A DNA stretch of 23,813 bases from a virus. Made by a program: the position numbers and the translations under genes. The notes under the pieces were generated by a model. It saw nothing but the letters and a program-made list of their open reading frames with translations, did no database searches and was not told the origin of the DNA. The stretch spans positions 1 to 23,813 of the IMG/VR virus record IMGVR_UViG_3300020183_002793; one strand, written 5' to 3'. Positions 13,976 to 22,877 of the stretch are shown in pieces (positions within the stretch are counted from its first letter, which is position 1; each line of letters starts with the position of its first letter).

Positions 13976-15637
13976 TTACCCCTTGAGGTCTTCGATCAGT
14001 ATGGTATCTTCCAGGACCCTAGTCATCCTTTCAATCAGCTTTTTATCTTCCTCTGTCAGAGGTTTTACTTGTTCCTCCACTTGAGGTTTATCTTGATCAG
14101 ATTCTTCATCTTCAATCTCAGGCTGATTCTTAGCATCAGTTATTTTCTTATCCATATCATCTGCATCTATCTCAGCAATTTCAGATTCCATTTCTTCGAT
14201 ATCATCATCTGACATACGAAGCACATTCTTCTGAATCCACTTTTTAGTAAAATATTTACCTGTATATTGATCGACTTGACCAAGCAATGAAAGACGAGAT
14301 GTCATAATTTCTTGGTCTTTAAGCTCAGAAAAATAATTATCTTTCTGGAAGTCATATTTAATATATGACCTCATTTCATGCCATTCTTCCCGTGACATGA
14401 CACCAGTTAGTGCTAGCTGAATCTCAAGTAGATGATCAAATAGCAATGTAAATCTATGACGAAGACGTGCCACAAACTTATTGAACTTAATCTCATCACG
14501 AGTTATCTCACTGGATCTACCTAAGCTAAATTGTCCTTCAGGCTCAAGACGGCTAATAGGTACACTCAATGCTTGATATAATTTCTTTTTGAAATATTCA
14601 ACATCAGCCATCTCACCTAAGTTTTGACCACCTGGTAGTGTTGTGATTTCAGTGCCACGCGCACCCTCGCGCCGAGGTAACCAGAAATCTTCAAGCATTG
14701 TCATGAATTTGCGGTCATCGCGCACTTCGCCGGTTGAAGCATCATATACAAGACGGTTTTTATGACGTATCATCATATCGCGTAAATATTGCTCAGCCTT
14801 AGGCTTCGGTAAATTACCTACGTCGATGTAGAATATACGGCGTTCAGGAGCACGGCTTAGTCGATAGATAACAACGGCATCTTCTAACATGCGTACTTGA
14901 TTAAGGGGCTTGATCGCCTTATGCAGGTATGAAAGCACCATACGATTGCGATTATCAAGCAATCCACAATTAACATAGCATACGGAATCAGGTGAAATCT
15001 TGGTGCCCTGCGAATATGCCGAACCTGCCAATCCTGATGGATTATACAGATAATATTCAGAATATGCAGGCACCATAGGATTATTGTTTTTGGGCGCATC
15101 AGAATTAATTTTCTTCTGCGGGATGCGAACCTTACGAATACGTCGAGGATCAATATAACGTAGCTCTTTGATACCAGCTCGAGGATTTTTTACATCGATC
15201 ATGATATGATAATAGAGTCTACCATCAACATACCAGCGACGGAAAATCTCATAGCAGATATTAGAAAAATCTAAGAGCTCAAGAATATTATCAAATTCTT
15301 GCTCAATCCGCTTTTTGACTTTATCTGGTTGCTTTAGGTTATCCATGTCAATACGTATTATGCTAGCATCACCGTCAGAGACCAAAGCTTCATTTACAAT
15401 GTCATCAATAGCAGCTTCAACCTCAGCATTCATCGACATCTCACGATATCGAGTGATTAGCTCAGCTTCACTCTTGGCTGTACCTTCAAGATCAACGAAC
15501 GTGCCATAGGCACCACCAGGTGCTATCTCTACTGCGCCGTCATCTTTCTGCTCTGGTACGAAAGACGGTATTTCTACTGCCTTTCTGGCCGCGTCTTCCG
15601 CCTTACCGATGCGAAAGCCAAATAATTCTATGGCCAT
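13976..15637 (-). CDS. 20: gp20 portal protein
   Basis: This 553-residue protein (T4 gp20 is 524) forms the dodecameric portal at the head vertex through which gp17 packages DNA. Seen: ELITRYREMSMNAEVEAAIDDIVNEA, conserved near the N-terminus of gp20; RRWYVDGRLYYHIMID; GIKELRYIDPRRIRKVR; MVLSYLHKAIKPLNQVRMLEDA; VIYRLSRAPERRIFYIDVGNLP; QYLRDMM; LEDFWLPRREG; and GRSSEITRDEIKFNKFV, all typical of T4-like portals. A Glu/Asp/Lys-rich tail (about 480-553) ends the protein. ATG 15637 has GAGG at 15645-15648. A terminator whose hairpin contains a late box lies just upstream, separating it from gp19. It is followed after eight bases by the fibre gene. Confidence 0.97.
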   Translation of the reverse strand: MAIELFGFRIGKAEDAARKAVEIPSFVPEQKDDGAVEIAPGGAYGTFVDLEGTAKSEAELITRYREMSMNAEVEAAIDDIVNEALVSDGDASIIRIDMDNLKQPDKVKKRIEQEFDNILELLDFSNICYEIFRRWYVDGRLYYHIMIDVKNPRAGIKELRYIDPRRIRKVRIPQKKINSDAPKNNNPMVPAYSEYYLYNPSGLAGSAYSQGTKISPDSVCYVNCGLLDNRNRMVLSYLHKAIKPLNQVRMLEDAVVIYRLSRAPERRIFYIDVGNLPKPKAEQYLRDMMIRHKNRLVYDASTGEVRDDRKFMTMLEDFWLPRREGARGTEITTLPGGQNLGEMADVEYFKKKLYQALSVPISRLEPEGQFSLGRSSEITRDEIKFNKFVARLRHRFTLLFDHLLEIQLALTGVMSREEWHEMRSYIKYDFQKDNYFSELKDQEIMTSRLSLLGQVDQYTGKYFTKKWIQKNVLRMSDDDIEEMESEIAEIDADDMDKKITDAKNQPEIEDEESDQDKPQVEEQVKPLTEEDKKLIERMTRVLEDTILIEDLKG

Positions 15638-15648
15638 AGGTTTTCCTC

Positions 15649-15680
15649 AAAAAAAAGGTCCGCTATATTTAGCGGACCTT
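15649..15680 (-). terminator. intrinsic terminator after gp19, with late box inside
   Basis: On the minus strand AAGGTCCGCT (15671-15680) pairs perfectly with AGCGGACCTT (15655-15664) around a six-base loop, and a run of eight Us (15649-15656) follows. It begins 26 bases after the gp19 stop and should end the neck-tail-terminase transcript. Confidence 0.92.
15666..15673 (-). promoter_or_regulatory. late promoter box (GCTAAATA) before gp20, inside terminator hairpin
   Basis: The minus strand reads GCTAAATATAG across the stem edge and loop of the gp19 terminator, 28 bases upstream of the gp20 ATG. The TAAATA core and spacing match other late boxes here, so the same element can end one transcript and start the next. 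Confidence 0.55.
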
Positions 15681-15706
15681 TGGTAGTTTATACTTGGGCG
15701 TTATTC

Positions 15707-16264
15707 TCAGACCGTTAACTCGCCCGTAATACCTGGAGTCACGAGATCCCAATAGTCATAAGCAAATTCGACTGGGAATGTCTCGATCTGATCGCCGTTT
15801 GCCCAAGCAAGATCGATAGCACCAATCTCGGTTGGGAAAATATTGACGAAACGATATGTACGAATCGCTTCGCCTGTTTTTGCATACTGTGTCACCGTAG
15901 CAGTGGTCCGATAAGATGCAGAAGTAGCAAGCTGTGGAGCACGAAGATTCGCTTGATGACGATTGATTTCATTGCTCCACACTTCCATCGCATGGCGCAC
16001 CTGGAAATCTTCGTCGTTGAGAACGTCGACTCTCCAGTTAGCAAATGTACGAGTGCCAGCAATTTTAATGCGGCGACCGTAGTATGACTGCTCGATTACG
16101 CCAATTGAACTACCAGGAATCTGAGATGCCTGACCAGTGAATGAGATGCGAGCACCAATATTGGGCACGCCTGACGGCGTGTCGACAATGACGCTAAAGA
16201 GCGACGGCCGCGCACCACCAAATGGAAGGCCTGCGGACGAAAACTCTGATACATTAAAAGCCAT
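15707..16264 (-). CDS. 19: gp19 tail tube protein
   Basis: This 185-residue protein (T4 gp19 is 163) forms the hexameric rings of the inner tail tube. Seen: LFSVIVDTP, FTGQASQIPGSSIGVIEQSYYGRRIKIAGTRTF with the conserved GxxIkvaGdRTF-type strand, WRVDVLNDEDFQVRHAMEVWSNEIN, a middle strand ending VTQYAKTG, then YRFVNIFPTEIGAIDLAW and a C-terminal ETFPVEFAYDYWDL. These match gp19 (FtfqCkatalP, DxxWtVtvmND, lWPtnvgeleLdW, fevtlayDYWe) by recall. An AAGGAG ribosome-binding site precedes ATG 16264. It follows gp18 closely and ends before a strong terminator, as expected for an abundant virion protein. Confidence 0.95.
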   Translation of the reverse strand: MAFNVSEFSSAGLPFGGARPSLFSVIVDTPSGVPNIGARISFTGQASQIPGSSIGVIEQSYYGRRIKIAGTRTFANWRVDVLNDEDFQVRHAMEVWSNEINRHQANLRAPQLATSASYRTTATVTQYAKTGEAIRTYRFVNIFPTEIGAIDLAWANGDQIETFPVEFAYDYWDLVTPGITGELTV

Positions 16265-16286
16265 ATCTGTATCTCCTTACCGCGCC

Positions 16287-18218
16287 TTAAGCCCGACCGA
16301 CGATTTCAGAGAACTCGACGCCGGTGCGGACGGCGACGAAGTTCAATTGGATAAAGTTGATAGCCCGCGCCGGCTTGACATAGATATCACCGATAAACTC
16401 GTTACGATCAATCACCTCTGGTGTATTATTGGTTTCATCGCAGACCACGCGGAAGTCATAAATGCCGCGGCGACCTTGCACATCACGCAGGAACGGCTCG
16501 ACAAGATTGCGGAACTGTGCGCGTGTAAACTCATCATTAAATTCAAACAAGGTAAACTTCGCAGCAGTCGCGATGGCCTTCTCAAGGACAATGAATAGGC
16601 GGCGTACGTTGATGCGGTCAAAAGCTGATGGTTTTGCAAGCAGCGTCTTATCACCGAACAATACAGTACCTTGACCTGGGAATGTTGACACCGGATTAAT
16701 ACCGCTCTTATAGAGCTGATCGCGCTGGGCTTTGGTTGGATTAAACGAAAGCTTGATCACATTCTTAACCTGGCCGCGATTGAATCCAGCGGGTGAGAAC
16801 CAAGGATCGCGCTCATTGTCTGTGCGAACCATGAGACCAGCTGTGTCACCATTTAACGGAATGTAGCGATACAAGTCATTGTATTTGTCATATATGTATT
16901 TGTAACCACTATCCATTACCGCATAAGATGATGACGGTAGCAGATCGCGGAATGTGATGGAGTCATCAGATTCCTTACCCACATAGCTTGAATTATTCAC
17001 AGCATCTGAGCGACGCGGAGAGATTATCGCGATACAATCTTTGCGAACTTCAGCAATATTATTGATGACGTGAATCGCTTTAGTTTGATTACCATCACCT
17101 GTGAGAATCAGCGAGACATCAACCTCTTCAGGATTAGCAAACTTATTATATCCGACGATATAGTCAGCTTGGCGAGGTAATGCGCCATCGCGACCAAGTG
17201 TTAGCGATGCATTGATAGGACGCGCCTGGCTGCCACCACCAAAATTGGTGCCCAAAGCTGTCTTACCGGCATTTGCGATGGATGAGCTATGAGCAGTCCA
17301 CCAAAGCCACTGAGACCGCTCATTAATCACATTCTTGTAGAAATTAGTTGCACCGTCAGCTGTTAGCGCATCTGAGGCCTTGGATAACGCGGGGTAGCGT
17401 TCAATGACTGTATTAGCACGACCGTAAATCGCACCATCTTCATCAGCCATAATGAAATGAATCTCATCGCTTGATCCGCCCTGGCGGGAGACAAACTCTG
17501 ATGTGCCTGGGGCAGCATCGAAGAAGTTATAAAACTCCCAGCGACGCGACACAGATGACTGTGATGCCACTGTATTGCCGACGTATTTTGACCTTAATGT
17601 CAAACTCGTATTATTGGATACGGTGGCAACTTGCACTTCTGTCCTGTCAGGACCAGCAAGCAAGAGGTCGCCGACACGAATCTGCGTATTAAAAGCAGAA
17701 CCTGAGCCTGTGACAGTAGTGCTGTTGTTTGTAAATGCCAGAGTGCCAGTCAAAGTGCTTTGCCAGGCATTAGCTGTTGGGCAGATTGACCAGCGAATAC
17801 TATTACCAAGAGCACCTGGGTACTTTGCGACAAATTCACCAACACCAGTGATACCTGATGAAAAATTTAGCTCATAGTCATCATCGCTCTTGATAACCGT
17901 ATTGGTCGTATTGGCCGCATTTGACGTCGCATTACGACCGTTGCTGGTAGAGCCCGCCTCATTGATGACGCGAACGACATACAGCTTATTGCCATAACCG
18001 AGAAAGCTGGCTGCTGTGAAGAAGTCAGCCGCTGTGTTAGAATCCGGCTTACCGAACTGCACAGCAAGCGTATCCTCGTTATCAACAAGCACACGTTTCT
18101 GTACTGGGCCCCAACGAAAAGCGCCTGCAATGGCGCCTTCCGTGGTGCTGACGGCAGGAACGATCGTTGAGAGATCAATCTCACTCACGTTTACGCCGGG
18201 GGAAATCTGAAATGGCAT
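16287..18218 (-). CDS. 18: gp18 contractile tail sheath protein
   Basis: This 643-residue protein (T4 gp18 is 659) makes the contractile sheath. Seen: the conserved N-terminus QISPGVNVSEIDLSTIVPAVSTTEGAIAG split over residues 4-32, RWGPVQKRVLVDNE, FGKPDSNTAADFFTAASFLGYGNKLYVVRV, VSLILTGDG, and the conserved C-terminal block NPVSTFPGQGTVLFGDKTLL, RINVRRLFIVLEKAI, FTRAQFRNLVEPFLRDVQGRRGIYDFRVVCDETNN, and VKPARAINFIQLNFVAVRTG. ATG 18218 was chosen because AGGAGG (18227-18232) is eight bases upstream; ATG 18224 is only two bases from it. A perfect TATAAATA box lies 41 bases upstream. Confidence 0.97.
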   Translation of the reverse strand: MPFQISPGVNVSEIDLSTIVPAVSTTEGAIAGAFRWGPVQKRVLVDNEDTLAVQFGKPDSNTAADFFTAASFLGYGNKLYVVRVINEAGSTSNGRNATSNAANTTNTVIKSDDDYELNFSSGITGVGEFVAKYPGALGNSIRWSICPTANAWQSTLTGTLAFTNNSTTVTGSGSAFNTQIRVGDLLLAGPDRTEVQVATVSNNTSLTLRSKYVGNTVASQSSVSRRWEFYNFFDAAPGTSEFVSRQGGSSDEIHFIMADEDGAIYGRANTVIERYPALSKASDALTADGATNFYKNVINERSQWLWWTAHSSSIANAGKTALGTNFGGGSQARPINASLTLGRDGALPRQADYIVGYNKFANPEEVDVSLILTGDGNQTKAIHVINNIAEVRKDCIAIISPRRSDAVNNSSYVGKESDDSITFRDLLPSSSYAVMDSGYKYIYDKYNDLYRYIPLNGDTAGLMVRTDNERDPWFSPAGFNRGQVKNVIKLSFNPTKAQRDQLYKSGINPVSTFPGQGTVLFGDKTLLAKPSAFDRINVRRLFIVLEKAIATAAKFTLFEFNDEFTRAQFRNLVEPFLRDVQGRRGIYDFRVVCDETNNTPEVIDRNEFIGDIYVKPARAINFIQLNFVAVRTGVEFSEIVGRA

Positions 18219-18259
18219 GAACATTTCCTCCTAGGTATCTGATGCTAGTCTATCGTCGA

Positions 18260-18267
18260 TATTTATA
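18260..18267 (-). promoter_or_regulatory. late promoter TATAAATA before gp18
   Basis: A perfect late box on the minus strand (TATAAATATCG), 41 bases before the chosen sheath start, in the gap after the terminase gene. It is nearly identical in context to the gp22 box. Confidence 0.8.
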
Positions 18268-18276
18268 AAATAGCCA

Positions 18277-19908
18277 TCAGACTCTTATCCAACGATCCAT
18301 CGAATCATCTTCACTGAATGAATTACCTCCATCCAGTGACATAGGATCTTCTCCCATACCATCATCATAAAATCCTGCTGGGAGAAGATCCTCGTCCATC
18401 TCTCTCAGCTTTTCATCAGCAATCCTTTGACGTATATCTATATCGGTAAGTTCTTTAAAATATAACTGCTTGGTCAACCATCCAAATAAAACTAAAGTCA
18501 TTACAAGATCATCATTATAACCTTCTTCAGCCTCAAAAGAGCTGCCTTTTGATACAAAGTTTGATAGCTCCTCAATGACATCAAAGTCCTCGACTATAAG
18601 CTTATCACCCTCAATTAACTCTTTCAGATTAGCACAACCAACGGCCTTGACAAATCTAGATGTTGTCACCCCAAGCTGGGATCTACCAGAAAAACCTGTG
18701 CTAAGTTGTTGCCCAGCGCGGCCCATCTGAGTAGTCGATAATACATTTTCACATTCTAGGTCTCGTTGCAATACCTCCGCAACCGTCTTACCTATATCAT
18801 TTGTTTCGACTAGAATATAAGAATTATTATATGCTTTTGCATATCTAGCTATGATTTCAGGGTAAAAAGACGGAACTACATTATTGCTTCGGTATTTTGC
18901 AACCATCTTATATGGTACTTTAGATACATCAAATATTATAAATGCAGAATAATCTAAACCAACTCCATGACTAGTATCAACCACGGTAACATAGGTATGC
19001 TTATATTCAGGGTTTTCATAGATATCAACACCCCAGCCATCGCGAGACACACTGCGAAAGGGCATAGACCTTAGCTTGACACCTGATATTAGTGTAAGAG
19101 TACTACCAAGAAATTCAGTTTCAAATTCTTGTTTGAACTGCTCTTCACTGGTATTTCGAATTGTCTGTTCACGCCATTTATCATCGCGCCCAGGTGTATC
19201 ACGCCAATGAACTTCAATAGACACATATTCGCTGCGCTTTTCAGCAGCATCAATCCACATCTTATAATAATGATTTAGACCATTTGGTGTTGATACAACG
19301 ATAATCTTAGAAGTCTTACCGGAGCTAATAGTAGGATAAACGGATGCAAAAAACTCATCTGCTATATTTCTGGGTACAAATGCAAATTCATCAAGGAAAA
19401 TTGTATTAAAGCTACCACCACGGATCGCACTTGCTGAGGTCGCAGATGCAAGTATCTTTGAACCATTTTCAAGCTCAATATTACCTTTGTTCCAAACAAC
19501 AATACCTTGCTGAATCCACTTTGGTAGATGCTCATATGCTAGCTGAATTTTACCAAGCATATCACGGGATAAACTACCTTTGTTAGCTAGAATGGCAATG
19601 CTTTGATTGTCTTGAAATAGAACAGTCCATAAAAGATAACCTGTAACCACAGTAGATTTACCAGATTGACGTGGCATCTTACAGATAGTAAATCGATTAT
19701 CTTTAAATGTATTTACCATCTTACGTTGATATTTGTACATATTAAAATTTACTAGACCTTTATCTACATTCACAATCTTCATATAACTTGAAATAAAGTA
19801 TTCTGGATCTTTAGCACATTTGTGATATTCGCGAACTTGCTCTTCGGTATAGTTTACTTTAACACCAGCTTTCTTCAGATTAGGATTGCCTAGATAGTTT
19901 TCAGACAT
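18277..19908 (-). CDS. 17: gp17 terminase large subunit
   Basis: This 543-residue packaging motor (T4 gp17 is 610) combines an ATPase that translocates DNA through the gp20 portal with a headful nuclease. Seen: FTICKMPRQSGKSTV with Walker A at residues 78-85 (Arg80, Lys84), Walker B TIFLDEFAF (Asp173, Glu174), the coupling motif VSTPNG (206-210), then the nuclease domain with the RNase H-like acidic residues Asp311 (VVDTSHGVGLDYSAF), Glu371 (YILVETNDIG) and Asp469/Asp470 (GYNDDLVMT), corresponding to T4 D401, E458 and D542. An acidic C-terminal tail ends the protein. The start overlaps the end of gp16 by eight bases. No intron or intein is visible. Confidence 0.97.
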   Translation of the reverse strand: MSENYLGNPNLKKAGVKVNYTEEQVREYHKCAKDPEYFISSYMKIVNVDKGLVNFNMYKYQRKMVNTFKDNRFTICKMPRQSGKSTVVTGYLLWTVLFQDNQSIAILANKGSLSRDMLGKIQLAYEHLPKWIQQGIVVWNKGNIELENGSKILASATSASAIRGGSFNTIFLDEFAFVPRNIADEFFASVYPTISSGKTSKIIVVSTPNGLNHYYKMWIDAAEKRSEYVSIEVHWRDTPGRDDKWREQTIRNTSEEQFKQEFETEFLGSTLTLISGVKLRSMPFRSVSRDGWGVDIYENPEYKHTYVTVVDTSHGVGLDYSAFIIFDVSKVPYKMVAKYRSNNVVPSFYPEIIARYAKAYNNSYILVETNDIGKTVAEVLQRDLECENVLSTTQMGRAGQQLSTGFSGRSQLGVTTSRFVKAVGCANLKELIEGDKLIVEDFDVIEELSNFVSKGSSFEAEEGYNDDLVMTLVLFGWLTKQLYFKELTDIDIRQRIADEKLREMDEDLLPAGFYDDGMGEDPMSLDGGNSFSEDDSMDRWIRV

Positions 19909-20332
19909 CAGTCATCTCACCATCAATTATATCATCATTTTTGCGACCGTTTATAATTGCTTGAAGTTCAGCTGTGCTACCTATGAATACAGCATTATTG
20001 ACTACAGTGCTGGATGAAGCAGTTTCACCACGTATATCTTTTACTCGCTTCTGTAGGTCGATAAGGTCTTTGCTAACATCGGATATTGTTTTGATAAGCT
20101 GACCAACAACTTCATAAGCTCTGGGAGAATCTGTGCTCTGTGCCAAAAGCAAAAGACCTTCTAATGCATCCTTACCTTTACCAATCACATCTTTTAGATT
20201 TTTGCGAGCCTCATCATAATCAACATCTAGAGGATCGCCAACTTTCTCCTCGATGATTGTTGGTAAGCTTTCTTTCTTCTCTGGTTCTGGTAGTCCTAAA
20301 GTATCTCGTAGACCATCATGTAAACTGCTCAT
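19901..20332 (-). CDS. 16: gp16 terminase small subunit
   Basis: This 143-residue protein (T4 gp16 is 164) regulates gp17 and helps start packaging. Seen: an N-terminal LHDGLRDTLGLP, YDEARKNLKDVIGKGKDALEGLLLLAQSTDSPRAYEV and VGQLIKTISDVSKDLIDLQKRVKDI, which form the central coiled-coil helices typical of small terminases of T4-like phages, then a variable end. The order 15-16-17 and the overlaps with gp17 (eight bases) and close spacing after gp15 support it. Confidence 0.92.
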   Translation of the reverse strand: MSSLHDGLRDTLGLPEPEKKESLPTIIEEKVGDPLDVDYDEARKNLKDVIGKGKDALEGLLLLAQSTDSPRAYEVVGQLIKTISDVSKDLIDLQKRVKDIRGETASSSTVVNNAVFIGSTAELQAIINGRKNDDIIDGEMTDV

Positions 20333-20333
20333 A

Positions 20334-21251
20334 TTACGTATCCTGCCCTGTTATCGGATCGTATTTGCGGCCATCTGCATGGAAAAATGTATTAGGTGCA
20401 TATTTCCAAGCTGAATTTGCTTGAATTAGATTTAGACTAATTGATGCTGCACTATTAGCTGTACCAACACCATTAGCATGTAATCCTGGCTGCACTTGAA
20501 CCCTAGAATTCCATAATGATTTCTTGATTTCTTCATCCGTGATATCAATAGTGATGCCATATAGGGTATTAGCTTTAGCACGTGTATCAAGCGAATGCAA
20601 ATTGATTTTGGTGCGCTTAATGATACCACCGGCAGAATTATTACGCACAGGACCAAAGAACCAACCCTTCATTGTGAAATTATAAGTGTATATTAGCGCC
20701 CTGCGATTTTCATAGTCACCTTCATAGGTATCATCTATTGATAAACCATTCAATATTGTCGGCACATCCATTGTAATCCCCATCTCTGGGATCAAGTTTA
20801 AAGAATTTGTCCACTCAGGACCAAAATAAGGTAAAATCTGCTCCATTATCTGAACACCATCATCTGCATTTCTGACATATGAGTGAAGGGCAAATGATAT
20901 ATTCCAAGGAACTGGTGTTCTTTGATATTTGAATAGGTTTGTATCTGTGTTGGATATTGCAACATTGCGCGTGATAGATGAAAGCCGCCTAGAACCATCA
21001 TATTCAAATCCAGTAATCTCAAATGCAAGGCGAGGTAGAATAGTCTGTACTTGAGCTGTTAGATCAGGATTATTGCGGACCCTAGCAAGCCATTTTTCTT
21101 TCGGGCTATATGATATGGGCACAGCAATTGTCTGCAATGACTTACCAGCTGCATCAATTCTCTCGACGGTCAAATCATTGAACATATTACCAAACGCGAT
21201 CACATATTTGCGTAGTGTCTGGTGGTAAAAAGTCGATCCAAATATTGGCAT
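20334..21251 (-). CDS. 15: gp15 tail sheath stabiliser / tail terminator
   Basis: This 305-residue protein (T4 gp15 is 272) caps the sheath and tube and joins the tail to the neck. Seen: FYHQTLRKYVIAFGNMFNDLTVERID near the N-terminus, then VPISYSPKEKWLARVRNNPDL, LPRLAFEITGFEYDGSRRL, PVPWNISFALHSYVRNADDGVQIMEQILPYFGPEWT and YTYNFTMKGWFFGPV, all strongly conserved in gp15. The C-terminal 70 residues are variable. It starts at ATG 21251 just after gp14 and ends one base before the gp16 start (TAATATG). Confidence 0.96.
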   Translation of the reverse strand: MPIFGSTFYHQTLRKYVIAFGNMFNDLTVERIDAAGKSLQTIAVPISYSPKEKWLARVRNNPDLTAQVQTILPRLAFEITGFEYDGSRRLSSITRNVAISNTDTNLFKYQRTPVPWNISFALHSYVRNADDGVQIMEQILPYFGPEWTNSLNLIPEMGITMDVPTILNGLSIDDTYEGDYENRRALIYTYNFTMKGWFFGPVRNNSAGGIIKRTKINLHSLDTRAKANTLYGITIDITDEEIKKSLWNSRVQVQPGLHANGVGTANSAASISLNLIQANSAWKYAPNTFFHADGRKYDPITGQDT

Positions 21252-21254
21252 GGC

Positions 21255-22097
21255 TTAATACCTATCTATTTCGCTAAATGGATTTCTCTCGCTGAAATTC
21301 ACATCAATAAATGATCTCTGAGTAAACAGCTCATTGTTAGCAGTAGATGCAACGGTTTCGATGCGATATTCTTGAATCAAATAGCTACCTTCTTCTTGCA
21401 CCAATAGATCGGAGTTTTCCATAAGGTAACCCTGCTGTTGCAGATCACGAGATAGTCTAGTCTCAATAATATCAATATCATTATTACCAGTATCAAGGCG
21501 ATCTGAGCTATAGCGAAATAGCTCGCATGTCATCTCATAGGTATAAAGCTTACCATGTTGATAGAATATGCGTTCATGTTCCACAAACTTGATTTCATAT
21601 ATCGCACCATTACCATTATTGATAAATGGAATGTATATCAAATCACCTTCAAGTGGTCTTGATGATGATATTGAATAACCGTTTGCAGATCCAACTTCTA
21701 GCAGATAATTATCGGTATTTGATGAATATGAATCTGAATTAGTTTCGACCAAGTATATATTACCAACTTCATCAGATAGCTTCTCGGTGCGTATCTGATC
21801 CCAGCGGCGGCGTGCCATGGTCAATGTGATCTGATCGCGTATTTCCAGATTGAACTTGCTTAGAAAGTCACCTTCACCCTGAAAGTTTTCCAGATTGTTG
21901 ACATATACTTCAATTGGTACAGCCAAATTAAACTGTGAGAGAGGATCTTCACCAAATTCCTCAATCTCATTGAAAATAGTACGAGGCATATACTGAACAT
22001 CAACGCCATAAATCTTGATGACTTCAACAATCAGATCATCCTCGACCCTTTGTTCACGGCCGTAGCTATAATTTTGAAAATATTTGTTAACCGACAT
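21255..22097 (-). CDS. 14: gp14 neck protein
   Basis: This 280-residue protein (T4 gp14 is 256) forms part of the neck that seals the filled head and binds the tail. Seen: an N-terminal VNKYFQNYSYGREQRVEDDLIVEVIKIYGVDVQYMPR, where the YGxeQxLxeDLvxExIkiyG.dv.YiPR pattern is typical of gp14; DPLSQFNLAVPIEVYVNN; FQGEGDFLSKFNLEIRDQITLTMARRRW; PLEGDLIYIPF; FEIKFVEH-like IKFVEHERIFYQHG; and TYEMTCELFRYSSDRLDTG. It starts one base after the gp13 stop and ends three bases before gp15, so it is translated within a tight operon. Confidence 0.95.
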   Translation of the reverse strand: MSVNKYFQNYSYGREQRVEDDLIVEVIKIYGVDVQYMPRTIFNEIEEFGEDPLSQFNLAVPIEVYVNNLENFQGEGDFLSKFNLEIRDQITLTMARRRWDQIRTEKLSDEVGNIYLVETNSDSYSSNTDNYLLEVGSANGYSISSSRPLEGDLIYIPFINNGNGAIYEIKFVEHERIFYQHGKLYTYEMTCELFRYSSDRLDTGNNDIDIIETRLSRDLQQQGYLMENSDLLVQEEGSYLIQEYRIETVASTANNELFTQRSFIDVNFSERNPFSEIDRY

Positions 22098-22098
22098 A

Positions 22099-22842
22099 TC
22101 AATTCTGCATGTCCATAACTGGTAAGCTATAGCCGCTATTCATTTCTCTCTCAAGGATATTGATCTCATCATTTGCTTCATCCCAAATCTTCTGACCATT
22201 AAACTTAACACCGCCGGGCAAATTCATACCTTCAAACTTCTTGAGGTTTTCACCCCACTGCTTTTTGATAAGAGAAGTCGCATATTTCTTTAGCCAAGGA
22301 TCTGACCACACATCACTGTATGTCTCTGAATCCAAAGTGCGGTAGCAATCTATGATCACAAAATCATCGACCTTTACATCTTTATCCCATTTCATATCAA
22401 CATAGAGTCGATTATTATGTCGATTAAAACGAATTGGTTTGCTACCAACAAAAATCTGCTCTAGCTCTTCAATATGACGCATACCCATAACATATGGCAC
22501 ATAGGTAGTGCTTGTGAAATCAAAGAGATCATTTAGATGGATCTGATAGCGAATATTGAATAGATTTGATACGCTGGTTGCACGACCGATATCAAAAATG
22601 CGAATGACATAATTGATATCATCCGGCAAAGTTATGAACTTGTCATCCACATCAGACTGTGTGATTTTATATGACAGATATACATGCTCGGTGCCGTCAA
22701 AATGAAAATCGCGATAATATGCGAGAGCATCATCGATGCGATCATCAAGCTGACCATCATCGACATTGATATCAATTACAGGATAACCGAGCCGACGAAG
22801 GCAATAATCCTTAAATAGCTTGCGCGTCGTGGGTACAGCCAT
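22099..22842 (-). CDS. 13: gp13 neck protein
   Basis: This 247-residue protein (T4 gp13 is 309) is the head-completion neck protein that binds the portal and gp14. Seen: LFKDYCLRRLGYPVIDINVDDGQLDDRIDDALAYYRDFHFDGTEHVYL, with the YClRrLGyPvi.INV.ddQ.dDrid.AL.yy.dyh.dg pattern typical of gp13; PDDINYVIRIFDIG; YVPYVMGMRHIEELEQIF; RFNRHNNRLYVDMKW; and a C-terminal WLKKYATSLIKKQWGENLKKFEGMNLPGGVKFNG. GGAGG lies just upstream of ATG 22842, and a late-type box is 25 bases before the start. Confidence 0.95.
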   Translation of the reverse strand: MAVPTTRKLFKDYCLRRLGYPVIDINVDDGQLDDRIDDALAYYRDFHFDGTEHVYLSYKITQSDVDDKFITLPDDINYVIRIFDIGRATSVSNLFNIRYQIHLNDLFDFTSTTYVPYVMGMRHIEELEQIFVGSKPIRFNRHNNRLYVDMKWDKDVKVDDFVIIDCYRTLDSETYSDVWSDPWLKKYATSLIKKQWGENLKKFEGMNLPGGVKFNGQKIWDEANDEINILEREMNSGYSLPVMDMQN

Positions 22843-22867
22843 AATTACCTCCGAGACTGAGCCAGAC

Positions 22868-22875
22868 TATTTAGG
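22868..22875 (-). promoter_or_regulatory. late promoter box (CCTAAATA) before gp13
   Basis: The minus strand reads CCTAAATAGTC, almost the same as the box before the gp3-position gene. It lies in the gap between the holin gene and gp13, 25 bases before the start codon. Confidence 0.55.
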
Positions 22876-22877
22876 AC

